This document shows positions 1 through 7,158 of a stretch of 7,643 nt of DNA, piece by piece. Position 1 is the first letter of the stretch, and each line of letters begins with the position of its first letter. The notes below the pieces were generated by a model that was not told where the DNA came from, made no database searches, and was given only the letters and a program-made list of their open reading frames with translations. The translations under genes and the position numbers were made by a program. This stretch comes from Sutterella sp. (GTDB lineage Bacteria > Pseudomonadota > Gammaproteobacteria > Burkholderiales > Burkholderiaceae_F): the NCBI GenBank assembly GCA_019410445.1, contig DXSO01000079.1, positions 1 through 7,643 on the forward strand, in the 5' to 3' direction.

Positions 1-191
1 TTCGGATCGACGCCCACGTCATACTTGTAGCAGAACGGGCAGTCATAGCTGAAGACCTTGGTGAGTTTGCCTTCGGCGTTGACCATGGGTTTTTCGAGCT
101 TGACGTAGTCGGTGCCTTCGGTGGCGGCCAAGGCAGCAGTAGCGGCTAAGCAAAGACCGAATACACAAGCAGCAGTTTTCAGAAGTTTCAT
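1..191 (-). CDS. dsbL: DsbA/DsbL-family thiol:disulfide oxidase, N-terminal part (cut by window edge)
   Basis: Only the first 63 residues are in the window; the gene continues beyond base 1. The start reads MKLLKTAACVFGLCLAATAA, a signal peptide (short Lys-containing n-region, Ala/Leu-rich core, likely cleavage after the LAA/ALA stretch near residue 22), so the product is periplasmic. The thioredoxin-fold active site CPFC is at residues 51-54, preceded by VFSYD as in DsbA-like proteins. To my knowledge CPFC is the motif of DsbL, the oxidase dedicated to arylsulfate sulfotransferase in uropathogenic E. coli, whereas general DsbA has CPHC. Position supports this: it lies 96 bases downstream of assT on the same strand, the known assT-dsbL order. 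Expected role: inserting the disulfide into AssT, with re-oxidation by a DsbI membrane partner that may follow to the left. A modest GGA ribosome site lies 8 bases before the ATG. It could instead be a general DsbA; the symbol rests mainly on motif plus neighbour. Confidence 0.86.
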   Translation of the reverse strand, partial: MKLLKTAACVFGLCLAATAALAATEGTDYVKLEKPMVNAEGKLTKVFSYDCPFCYKYDVGVDP

Positions 192-226
192 TTGATTCGT
201 CCAGAATTTTGAAAAATTGAGCCGAA

Positions 227-261
227 CCGCACTGGATTTTTTATGAAGAATCCGAGTGCGG
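227..261 (-). other. Hairpin between assT and dsbL
   Basis: CCGCACT and GGATT (227-238) pair with AATCC and AGTGCGG (249-261), giving 7 + 5 base pairs with one bulged G and a 10-base loop. It lies 26 bases past the assT stop on the transcribed strand. A second small AT-rich stem (AATCAA/TTGATT, 274-289) overlaps the assT stop codon and is followed by a short T run. No long U tract follows the larger stem, so it reads better as a 3'-end stabiliser or partial attenuator than a full terminator. The effect would be more assT than dsbL message; this is inferred from structure only. Confidence 0.5.
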
Positions 262-287
262 ACGGTTATTAAAAATCAACAGATTGA

Positions 288-2123
288 TTACTTATCCTTG
301 TGGCTAAAAGCCCGATCTACACGGAACGGCATTGCTTGATAACCCATGGAGCTGTTGATGCGGATTTCAACGGAGGGCTCCTTGGCACCCCACTTGAATT
401 CCTGCAGATAAGGCGAAGGTGCGCCAACAGCTTTTCCGGCGATGAGTTCCATTTGAGGCGTTGCGGAGTAGACCATGACGGAATTCTTGTCGGCTTCGTA
501 TTCGGTCAGTGAAGTCACAGGACTGTACCAATCGTGGCCTTGTTCTTTGCCGTATTCCCAGATTTGTTCGACAGTGCCTTTCCGCTGGTCAACCTTGTAG
601 ACGACGGCACGGCTGTACTTCATATCAGCCAAAGCAGGCTGCTCGAATCCGCGTCCATCGCCATTGTCAAACGATGTTACATAAACGTAGCGCTTGTCGG
701 ATTTGCTATCGATACGGAAGGCCGTATGCTGCGTCCAAGACCAGTCGAAATCGGTGTTCTCGCACTTGCCGTTTTCGCACTGAAGCTTTTTGCCGTTCTT
801 GTCAACAGGCGTGAGAACCTTTTTGGCCCAAGCGTCCTTCCAACCATCGGGAGCGCCCAGAATCCACTTCACTTTTTTGTCACGGCCGATCTTGATGATG
901 GCTGACTGGTGACGCGAAGAGATAATGATGGAGTCATCGGTCGGGTCATAGTCGACGGAGTTGACGTGAGCCCAGTTGCGGCCGACTCCAACGCCGGTGA
1001 TATCGCCGAAGTTATCGGTTTTATCCATTTCAGCCAGGTCTTCGGAAGAAAGCGTCTTGCCGGCGGCACTGGCATCCAAATTCAAACAAACTGCGCCTTG
1101 GTCAAGAGACTTGATCACAATGTCACGATAAGGATCAAGAATTTCCCAGAGGCGCCATTCATCAACAACCTTGCCTTCGGGGGAGACTTCAACGATTACA
1201 TCTCGAACGGTACGTACGTTGCGGCCGTCGGCACGCTTGACGTCATTGCTGGAAACGCGAAGCAGGTAGTTGCCGTTTTGGGCTTGGTCAAAAGAGTGCG
1301 AAAAATCAGCATAACCAGCCGGCAATCGACGGTTGAAAATTTCACGACCCATGATGTCGTACTTGACGTAACGCTGACCGTAACCCCAGGTGAGCGCACC
1401 GTCTTTGCCCTGCTGGAAACCCATCATTACGCCGCCGTTGTAGACGCTACCCATGTCGTAGATGGGATCGGCAAGCAAATACCAACGCACGGCACCGGAG
1501 GCATCGATGATGGCATTTTGCGGATAGAAGCACCATTCAAGCGCACCGCCCGAGGGATTGTTCCAAACAACACGCGATCCTTTGGGAGGCGAAACGAGCA
1601 GATTGTTGACAAGGTAAAGACGATCCTTGAATTCCTTGCTCATCTTCACGACTTTGGTGTCAAACATCGTGCTCTTCTGACTGACGGAACCGTTGCCTTC
1701 TGTGTAGACAGGCGGAGCATAGATCTTGTAGCTTTCGCTGATATCTTTTTTAGCTCCGCGAGGATCGATACGGGTGTAACTGACTTCGACCGTGTTGACA
1801 TAATCCGGATACAGACCGAACACAGGGATGCCGCCGTGCGTCAGAACCTCGGATTTGTCGACTTTATAGGCAATCTCCGAACCGTTCTTTTTGGGAACAA
1901 TACGAACTTTCACGTTGTCAAGCTTATAGCCGCCGCTGCGAATGATGGCGGTCAGCGGAGCGATACGGTACGGATTTGTGATCACTTCACCGATTTGTCC
2001 CTGTTTTTCGTATTTAACGGCAGGGCCGGAAGAACCGCCAGCGGCCATGACTGCGCTGCTGATACCCATCGACAGAGCTGCAATCATGCACGCCGACACC
2101 ACTTTTCTCATTTTGCAAATCAT
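288..2123 (-). CDS. assT: Periplasmic arylsulfate sulfotransferase (PAPS-independent)
   Basis: The enzyme moves a sulfuryl group from a phenolic sulfate donor to a phenol acceptor without PAPS, through a sulfo-histidine intermediate in the periplasm. The product is 611 residues, near the roughly 600 of the E. coli enzyme. Counting from the chosen start, residues 1-27 form a signal peptide ending AVMA, followed by an N-terminal beta domain and a long beta-propeller region. Catalytic residues of E. coli AssT (His252, His356, Arg374, His436) match His276 (ADFSHSFD), His386 (NWAHVNSVDY), Arg404 (SSRHQS) and His466 (WSWTQHTAF). The 18- and 62-residue spacings between the last three are identical to E. 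coli. Cys449 and Cys454 sit where the E. coli disulfide lies, the second Cys again 12 residues before the active His. Of three in-frame starts (2132, 2123, 2111), the ATG at 2123 has AAGGA at 8 bases; the first overlaps that site and the third is 20 bases away. It is first in an operon with the dsbL-like gene and divergent from a LysR regulator. Confidence 0.95.
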   Translation of the reverse strand: MICKMRKVVSACMIAALSMGISSAVMAAGGSSGPAVKYEKQGQIGEVITNPYRIAPLTAIIRSGGYKLDNVKVRIVPKKNGSEIAYKVDKSEVLTHGGIPVFGLYPDYVNTVEVSYTRIDPRGAKKDISESYKIYAPPVYTEGNGSVSQKSTMFDTKVVKMSKEFKDRLYLVNNLLVSPPKGSRVVWNNPSGGALEWCFYPQNAIIDASGAVRWYLLADPIYDMGSVYNGGVMMGFQQGKDGALTWGYGQRYVKYDIMGREIFNRRLPAGYADFSHSFDQAQNGNYLLRVSSNDVKRADGRNVRTVRDVIVEVSPEGKVVDEWRLWEILDPYRDIVIKSLDQGAVCLNLDASAAGKTLSSEDLAEMDKTDNFGDITGVGVGRNWAHVNSVDYDPTDDSIIISSRHQSAIIKIGRDKKVKWILGAPDGWKDAWAKKVLTPVDKNGKKLQCENGKCENTDFDWSWTQHTAFRIDSKSDKRYVYVTSFDNGDGRGFEQPALADMKYSRAVVYKVDQRKGTVEQIWEYGKEQGHDWYSPVTSLTEYEADKNSVMVYSATPQMELIAGKAVGAPSPYLQEFKWGAKEPSVEIRINSSMGYQAMPFRVDRAFSHKDK

Positions 2124-2182
2124 GAAAATCATCCTTCGGTTTGATTGAGAAATTTTGATTCGGAGTAGGGTTGGTACCCCGT

Positions 2183-2195
2183 TTCATTTCATGAA
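2183..2195. promoter_or_regulatory. Candidate LysR-type operator (T-N11-A dyad)
   Basis: TTCAT-TTC-ATGAA is a perfect 5-3-5 inverted repeat that also fits the T-N11-A form of LysR-family binding sites. It lies in the gap between divergent assT and the LysR gene, just downstream of the candidate assT -10 and so near the predicted transcription start. That is where a site for repression or autoregulation would be expected. The nearby palindrome CCAATTGG (2225-2232) overlaps the candidate -35. AT-rich dyads of this size do occur by chance. Confidence 0.4.
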
Positions 2196-2199
2196 GTGC

Positions 2200-2228
2200 A
2201 GTTTAGAATTAGGGAAAACTCTCGCCAA
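2200..2228 (-). promoter_or_regulatory. Candidate sigma-70 promoter for assT-dsbL
   Basis: On the minus strand TTGGCG (2223-2228) is followed after exactly 17 bases by TAAACT (2200-2205), a fair -35/-10 pair. It would give a leader of about 70 bases before the assT ATG. On the plus strand TAGAAT (2204-2209), a 5/6 match to the -10 consensus, overlaps it and could serve the LysR gene, though no good -35 is seen there. Overlapping divergent promoters are usual for LysR regulators and their targets. Confidence 0.35.
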
Positions 2229-2281
2229 TTGGAATTTTCAGTGGTTGTTAGCTGTGTTTTGAGAAAGGTAATTTCCGAAAA

Positions 2282-3202
2282 ATGAAAAATTATCCTTCGG
2301 TTGAGGCATTCAAACTGTTTGTGCATCTAATGCAGACGCAAAGTCTGAGTCAATCTGCGGCGAATCTGAGTATCCCCGTCTCAACAGCGAGTCGTTTGTT
2401 GTCGGATTTGAGAGTTTTTTTTGAAGACGAGTTGTTCGTGCGTTGTCGACAAGGATTGCTGCCGACACAAAAGGCCAGAGATGAACTGCCTTATGTACTG
2501 ACGCTGATGCAAAGTTACTCCAACCTAAAAGCGGTCAGGCAATTTGATCCGTCTGCAATTGAGCGAGAGGTTCGCATCGGATGCGTGGATAATGCTCCAG
2601 TGTCTATTTTCCCGAGTTTGCTGGAGCAAATCTGTGATCAGGCCCCCAATCTTTGTCTTACTGTCCATCCTCTGGACAGCAATCGATACGATATGCTGCG
2701 GCAAAATGAAGTGGACTTAATCATTTCGCCAATGTCATCGGCTCCGAGCGAAAATTTTCATACGCTTGATTTGCCTGAACAACGTTATTGCATTGTGTGT
2801 TGTCCTGATCACCCGTTGCTGAAAGCGTACAGACAAACTTCAGAACCTGTTTCCACGGATGAAATTTTGAAGTACAGATTCGTGGATGTTGCTTTAAGTT
2901 TTCGTCGATACGGTTCCGTTTTGTTGCGCAGCGTCGTATTTCCGGAGTTTGCTCCGGCGAAATCAGCGATTCGATCCTACTTTTTTCTGGCTTTTGTCAG
3001 GGCCTTGAATGGAACGGATCTTCTGATGGTTATGCCTGACAAGTCGGCTCGACTCTTTGAGCTCTCGGGCGGTTTGTCAATTTTGCCGACTCAGGCGCAA
3101 TCGATTGTGCATAAGCCGAAAATGATTTGGCACGATATCACGCATGCAGACCCGGAAATGCAATGGATTCGAGCCAAAATTTTTGCTTCGGCCACCGCGT
3201 AG
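2282..3202 (+). CDS. LysR-family transcriptional regulator, likely controlling assT
   Basis: The 306-residue length is typical of LysR-type regulators. Residues about 5-63 form the winged helix-turn-helix: SLSQSAANLSIPVSTASRLL is the recognition segment, then FFEDELFVRCRQGLLPT, the conserved end of the domain. A linker helix follows to about residue 90. The effector-binding domain starts near EREVRIGCVD (94-103) and includes the family-typical NEVDLIISP and PDHPLL segments. The inducer cannot be read from sequence; a phenol or aryl sulfate would make sense from context but is inference. The gene is divergent from assT with a 158-base gap that holds a LysR-like dyad, so control of assT-dsbL plus autoregulation is the simplest reading. 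A ribosome site AAAGG lies 13 bases before the ATG, slightly far. The protein has seven cysteines, including CIVCC at 170-174. It ends just before a strong terminator. Confidence 0.93.
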   Translation: MKNYPSVEAFKLFVHLMQTQSLSQSAANLSIPVSTASRLLSDLRVFFEDELFVRCRQGLLPTQKARDELPYVLTLMQSYSNLKAVRQFDPSAIEREVRIGCVDNAPVSIFPSLLEQICDQAPNLCLTVHPLDSNRYDMLRQNEVDLIISPMSSAPSENFHTLDLPEQRYCIVCCPDHPLLKAYRQTSEPVSTDEILKYRFVDVALSFRRYGSVLLRSVVFPEFAPAKSAIRSYFFLAFVRALNGTDLLMVMPDKSARLFELSGGLSILPTQAQSIVHKPKMIWHDITHADPEMQWIRAKIFASATA

Positions 3203-3230
3203 GCCGTAAGTCGTCTTGTTTCAGGACTTA

Positions 3231-3260
3231 AAAGGAAACGCGCTAAAGCGCGTTTCCTTT
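3231..3260. terminator. Bidirectional Rho-independent terminator between LysR gene and ABC operon
   Basis: AAAGGAAACGCGC (3231-3243) and GCGCGTTTCCTTT (3248-3260) form a perfect 13-bp stem with the four-base loop TAAA. It lies 28 bases after the LysR stop and 14 bases after the ABC ATPase stop on the other strand. The minus-strand reading ends CCTTTTAAG and the plus-strand reading CCTTTGGG, so the T run is better for the ABC operon. It insulates the two converging units. Confidence 0.88.
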
Positions 3261-3274
3261 GGGACCGTATGAAA

Positions 3275-4366
3275 CTATTGTCTGATGATGACTCCGGCTT
3301 GGGGCGCAAAGGTTGCCATCACTTCAGTGCCGACATCAATGAGTGTGGTTCCTGGTAAAAATGGAACTGACATGCTGTAGGGCTTGGGTTGATTCGATCC
3401 TGGAATCTCCACTTGATAATCAATGCGATCGCCTTCGAACAAGCGATTGATGATCTTGACTTTAAAGCTTTCTGAGCCGGCGTTAAGGTGCAGATTTTCA
3501 GGGCGTACGACCAGATATGCGGCCTGTCCGACAGCCGGAGGATTTTGTTTGCCCAGTCGGGCGCGCAGCGTCTGACCGCTGACGGACAAAATCCCAAAGC
3601 CGTCGTCGGCAACCGATTCCAATCTGCCGGCAATTAAGTTGGCCTGTCCAATGAAGTCTGCGACGAACGCTGTTGCAGGATCCTCATAGATTTGCATCGG
3701 AGTGCCGATTTGCTCGATTTTTCCGCCATGCATGACCATGATGCGATCCGACATTGTCAGAGCTTCCTTTTGGTCGTGGGTAACATACAGACATGTGATG
3801 CCCAATGTTTGCTGAATGCGACGAATTTCCGTACGCATATGCAATCTAAGTTTGGCATCAAGATTTGACAAAGGCTCATCCATAAGCAGCAGCTTGGGAC
3901 GCAGTACGAGCACTCGAGCCAGAGCCACTCGCTGCTGTTCGCCGCCCGAGAGTTGATTAGGGTAGCGATGTTCGGCTTTTGTAAGCCCTACCATTGACAA
4001 TGCCTCGCGAACTTTATGAGCCATCGATTCGCCAGATTCCCCGCGAATTTTCAGACCATAGGCGACATTGTCAAAAATCGTCATATGCGGGAAAAGAGCG
4101 TAGTTTTGAAAGACGAAGCCGAGACCGCGTTCGTTGGCCGGCAGATTGGTAATGTCGAGGCCGTCGACGAGAATTTTTCCTGAACTAGGTGTTTCAAAGC
4201 CTGCAATCATGCGCAAGGTGGTCGTTTTGCCACACCCGGATGGGCCAAGGAACGTGAGAAATTCTCCGGCATTTACTTCGAGATTGACGTCGTTGACCGC
4301 CAAGAATTCTTCATTGTCCTTGATAAAACGGCGGCAGATATTTTTAAGACTGAGTGAAACAGACAT
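3275..4366 (-). CDS. ABC importer ATP-binding protein (MalK/PotA/FbpC-type, with C-terminal TOBE domain)
   Basis: This is the cytoplasmic ATPase that powers the importer, 363 residues. All nucleotide-binding motifs are intact: Walker A GPSGCGKTT (41-49), Q-loop FQNYALFP with Gln87, signature LSGGEQQ (139-145), Walker B LLLMDEP (159-165), D-loop SNLD (167-170), and switch His197 in VTHDQ. The region after about residue 235 is the regulatory/TOBE part, including VVRPENLHL, typical of importers for sugars, polyamines, phosphonates and iron; it does not fix the substrate. The ATG directly follows the permease stop (TAAATG, no gap), with GGAG 8 bases upstream inside the permease gene, so translation is probably coupled. 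It is the last gene of the operon and ends 14 bases before a terminator. Family is certain, substrate is not. Confidence 0.96.
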   Translation of the reverse strand: MSVSLSLKNICRRFIKDNEEFLAVNDVNLEVNAGEFLTFLGPSGCGKTTTLRMIAGFETPSSGKILVDGLDITNLPANERGLGFVFQNYALFPHMTIFDNVAYGLKIRGESGESMAHKVREALSMVGLTKAEHRYPNQLSGGEQQRVALARVLVLRPKLLLMDEPLSNLDAKLRLHMRTEIRRIQQTLGITCLYVTHDQKEALTMSDRIMVMHGGKIEQIGTPMQIYEDPATAFVADFIGQANLIAGRLESVADDGFGILSVSGQTLRARLGKQNPPAVGQAAYLVVRPENLHLNAGSESFKVKIINRLFEGDRIDYQVEIPGSNQPKPYSMSVPFLPGTTLIDVGTEVMATFAPQAGVIIRQ

Positions 4367-6037
4367 TTAGTGTGCTCCAATAGTGTCGCCGTTGCGGCAC
4401 AGAATACGAGCCAAGAGCGTCATTGCGCCCGAGGCAAGGAAAACGAGAAGAATGAGAACGACGGAAAAAGCACAGGCTTGGGCAAACTGCAGTTCCGTCA
4501 TGCATTCCAAGATGCGGGTCGTGATAAGCGTCCAATGGACCGAGACCAGAAAGATCGTGGCACTGATGGCCGTCATTGAGTGAATGAAGAGGTACTTCAT
4601 GCCGGCCAAGACCGCAGGCAGAACCAACGGAATTGTTATGGAGGTGAAAGTCTTCAAGGACGAGGCTCCGAGACTTCGACTGGCTTCCTCGATTGAAGGG
4701 TCAATCTGCGACAGTGCGGCAATGACATTTCGAATCCCTGCCGAGGAATAACGGAAGACATAGGCAGCAATCAGAATGTAGATGGTTCCGGTGAGCAGAA
4801 TGGGCTTATCGTTGAAAGCAATGATGTAGGCGATACCGACCACGGTACCTGGCAACGTGTAGTTGAGCAGGGAGGCGGTTTCGAGCGTTTTGTGTCCTTT
4901 TACTTTGAGTCTGGCTGTGACATAGCCAACCAAAACAGCTAACAAACCACCCAACGGAGTGCCGATACAAGCAATGAGGAGTGTGTCTTTGATGGCTTTC
5001 ATGCCGTGTGTCATGACATATTCGTAATTGGCCAATGTCAGCGAATTGTCAACGCCCCAGACCTTGACGATGCTTCCCAACACAATGACGGAGTAAATAG
5101 CCACGATCAGCGCGATGACGCACAGAATAACTGCACCCATGACAGTGGTGAGCAGCAAGCCAGGGCCGTGAATGCTGCTTCTTCCTCCGGCTTTTCCGCT
5201 TACGGTGACAAAACTCTTGCGGCTGACCCAATAGTGCTGAAGCAGATAGACAGCCAGAGCGGGAATTAAAAGCATGAAGGAAAGGGCTGCGCCGCCCTTG
5301 AAGTCATACATGCCGGTAATTTGCAGATAGGCCTGCGTAGGAAGCACCGGAAATGAGTGACCGCCCAGAACCTGAGGAGTGGCGAAATCGGCTAACGAGC
5401 ATGAAAACACAAGCAAAAATGCGTTGGCGATGCCGGGCACGGCTAAAGGCATGGTGACCGTTCGGAATACAGTCAAGCTAGAGGCTCCCAGCGAATAAGC
5501 TGCGTCTTCCAGATTCGGATCAATACGCGAAAGAATGGTCGACAGCGTCATGAACGCCACAGGAAAAAATGTAAGCGTTTCCGAAATGAATGTGCCCCAG
5601 AAGCCGTAGAAGTTGAAATCCTCAATGCCGAAAAGCGTCAGGATTATGCCGTTGGGGCCAAGCAACAGCGTAAGTGCGATGCTGCTTGTAAAGGGCGGCG
5701 AGATCAGCGGCAGAATCGTAATGCCGCCTACGATCATTTTCAACCAGGTCGGCATGTTCAGGCGCGTTACGGCAAAAGCAAAAATAAAGCCCAGAACCGT
5801 GCCGGCGATGCCAACGGAAAAGCCGAGAATGATACTGTTGACGGCAGCCTGCTGATCGTACCAACTGGAAATGAAAGGCTTGAGGTTTTCAAGCGTAAAA
5901 CCGCTCTCGCCCCAGAAGGTCATTGCAAGAAGTCTGCAGAGCGGATAAAGCACGAAGACGCCGATCAGAAGCCACAGGACTGCGACGGTCAGCCGTGTTG
6001 TAGCATCGCGTCCGGATGCGCCGGAAGTGATAGTCAT
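4367..6037 (-). CDS. ABC importer permease, two fused permease domains (FbpB/ThiP-type)
   Basis: The 556-residue inner-membrane protein has about twelve hydrophobic segments and two copies of the binding-protein-dependent permease domain. Each half carries the EAA loop that docks on the ATPase: EDAAYSLGASS (177-187) and EEASRSLGASS (450-460). One polypeptide therefore provides both halves of the pore, as in ferric, thiamine and some phosphonate importers. The ATG at 6037 (MTITSGASGRDATTRLTV) is chosen over an in-frame TTG at 6073 because it gives a normal short cytoplasmic N-terminus; neither has a clear ribosome site, so the start is uncertain. The binding-protein gene lies 128 bases upstream and the ATPase gene abuts downstream. 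Transported substrate is unknown. Confidence 0.94.
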   Translation of the reverse strand: MTITSGASGRDATTRLTVAVLWLLIGVFVLYPLCRLLAMTFWGESGFTLENLKPFISSWYDQQAAVNSIILGFSVGIAGTVLGFIFAFAVTRLNMPTWLKMIVGGITILPLISPPFTSSIALTLLLGPNGIILTLFGIEDFNFYGFWGTFISETLTFFPVAFMTLSTILSRIDPNLEDAAYSLGASSLTVFRTVTMPLAVPGIANAFLLVFSCSLADFATPQVLGGHSFPVLPTQAYLQITGMYDFKGGAALSFMLLIPALAVYLLQHYWVSRKSFVTVSGKAGGRSSIHGPGLLLTTVMGAVILCVIALIVAIYSVIVLGSIVKVWGVDNSLTLANYEYVMTHGMKAIKDTLLIACIGTPLGGLLAVLVGYVTARLKVKGHKTLETASLLNYTLPGTVVGIAYIIAFNDKPILLTGTIYILIAAYVFRYSSAGIRNVIAALSQIDPSIEEASRSLGASSLKTFTSITIPLVLPAVLAGMKYLFIHSMTAISATIFLVSVHWTLITTRILECMTELQFAQACAFSVVLILLVFLASGAMTLLARILCRNGDTIGAH

Positions 6038-6113
6038 GGCGAACAGAAAAGAAGATGCAAAGAAACGAACCAACCGGTCGTTGTCTTAGCGCGATAATGA
6101 AGATTCGCTCGAT

Positions 6114-6147
6114 GCGTCGGAAGGCGATCTAAGCAACCTTCCGACGC
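6114..6147 (-). other. Hairpin between binding-protein and permease genes
   Basis: GCGTCGGAAGG (6114-6124) and CCTTCCGACGC (6137-6147) form a perfect 11-bp GC-rich stem with a 12-base loop, starting 18 bases past the binding-protein stop. No T run follows on the transcribed strand, so full termination is unlikely. Stems here commonly protect the upstream message from 3' exonucleases, leaving more binding protein than membrane components. That role is inferred from position and structure. Confidence 0.65.
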
Positions 6148-6165
6148 GTTTAAACGAACAACGAT

Positions 6166-7158
6166 TTATTTGATGACTTCGTTGATCCAGCGCTGTGTAT
6201 ATTCCTTGCGCTTTTCACCTTTCCAAGTTACATCAATCGGAACCATTTTGATTTTGCTCAGATCCAAAATCGGATTATCCGTTTTGACGTCGTTGCGAGT
6301 CGGAACATAGTTGATCTTGTTGGCAACGATGAATTCAGCGAACTTCTTGGATGTTGCCCAGTCAACGAACTTCTTGGCTTCAGCGTTGTTCTTACCGCCT
6401 TTGATGACTCCGGTGGCTTCAATTCCATAGCTGACGCCATCTTCGGGGTACGTTATGACAACCGGGTAGCCCTGTTGCTGGATATCCAAGGCGTCAACAA
6501 TATAGAAAATGCCCGAAGCGCATTGTCCGGTCGCAATCGGCATGGCTCCGCCAGCGCCGCTCTTGGTATACATCTGAATGTTGGCGTTTAGCTTTTTCTG
6601 ATACTTGAAAGCTTCGTCTTCACCCATGATTTTGACGAGCGAGAAAATACGTTCAGTTGCTGTGCCTGAAGTTCGAGCATCAGCCATCTGAAGGTTTTTC
6701 TTATAACGGGGATCGAGCAGGTCTGCCCATTTTGTCGGGGCCTGCATATTGTTTTTCTTCAGAAATTTTGTATTGGTAAGGAAGCAAAGAGGGATGACGC
6801 CGATGCCAGTCCACTGATTGTTTGGGTCACGCATTGAAGCGTCGATGGCGTCGGAGCCGGCCGGACGGTAAGACTCAAAGATGCCGTCCTTGCTGGCTGC
6901 TGCATACATGTCGGCCGGACCTCCAAGCATCACATCAACTTGCGGATTGCCTTTTTCTGCTGTCAGACGAGCCAGAGCTTCACCGGTGGAAAAGCGCAGG
7001 AAGTTGACTTTGATGCCTGTGTCTTTGGTGAACTCAGCGAAAATTCTCGAAGCGTATTTCTCCGGCATAACGGAGTAGGCATTGAGTTCCGCAGCATTGG
7101 CGCCGATGCAGAAGGCGGCGAGACCGGCGAAGACAGTCAAAAATTTTTTACGAGACAT
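6166..7158 (-). CDS. ABC importer periplasmic substrate-binding protein (ferric/phosphonate-type fold, ligand unknown)
   Basis: This 330-residue protein captures the ligand in the periplasm for the downstream permease and ATPase. MSRKKFLTVFAGLAAFCIGA is the start of a signal peptide cleaved after ANA (residue 22). The mature part begins ELNAYSVMPEKYASRIFAEF and continues with PQVDVMLGGPADMY, WTGIGVIPLCF and MADARTSGTATER, the layout of the family that includes FbpA, AfuA and aminoethylphosphonate-binding proteins. The SGTAT stretch (164-168) lies where relatives hold anionic groups at a helix N-terminus. The paired tyrosines that bind iron in FbpA are not seen: the corresponding region reads GQCASGIFYIVDALD. 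So Fe(III) is not favoured, and a phosphorylated, sulfated or other anionic solute is possible. The ATG at 7158 has AAGGA 9 bases upstream; an in-frame TTG at 7176 overlaps that site and is rejected. First gene of the operon. Confidence 0.93.
   Translation of the reverse strand: MSRKKFLTVFAGLAAFCIGANAAELNAYSVMPEKYASRIFAEFTKDTGIKVNFLRFSTGEALARLTAEKGNPQVDVMLGGPADMYAAASKDGIFESYRPAGSDAIDASMRDPNNQWTGIGVIPLCFLTNTKFLKKNNMQAPTKWADLLDPRYKKNLQMADARTSGTATERIFSLVKIMGEDEAFKYQKKLNANIQMYTKSGAGGAMPIATGQCASGIFYIVDALDIQQQGYPVVITYPEDGVSYGIEATGVIKGGKNNAEAKKFVDWATSKKFAEFIVANKINYVPTRNDVKTDNPILDLSKIKMVPIDVTWKGEKRKEYTQRWINEVIK

Noticed and set aside
909..2144. Long plus-strand open frame of 411 codons antisense to assT
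   Set aside because: It lies opposite a gene with clear catalytic motifs, has no ribosome site or recognisable domain, and is explained by the codon bias of assT.
6038..6073. TTG start that lengthens the permease by 12 residues
   Set aside because: It has no ribosome site and adds an unlikely hydrophobic stretch before a normal ATG-led N-terminus.
3275..7158. Naming the importer as a ferric iron (FbpABC) system
   Set aside because: The iron-binding tyrosine pair of FbpA is not seen in the binding protein, and the ATPase and permease do not define substrate.
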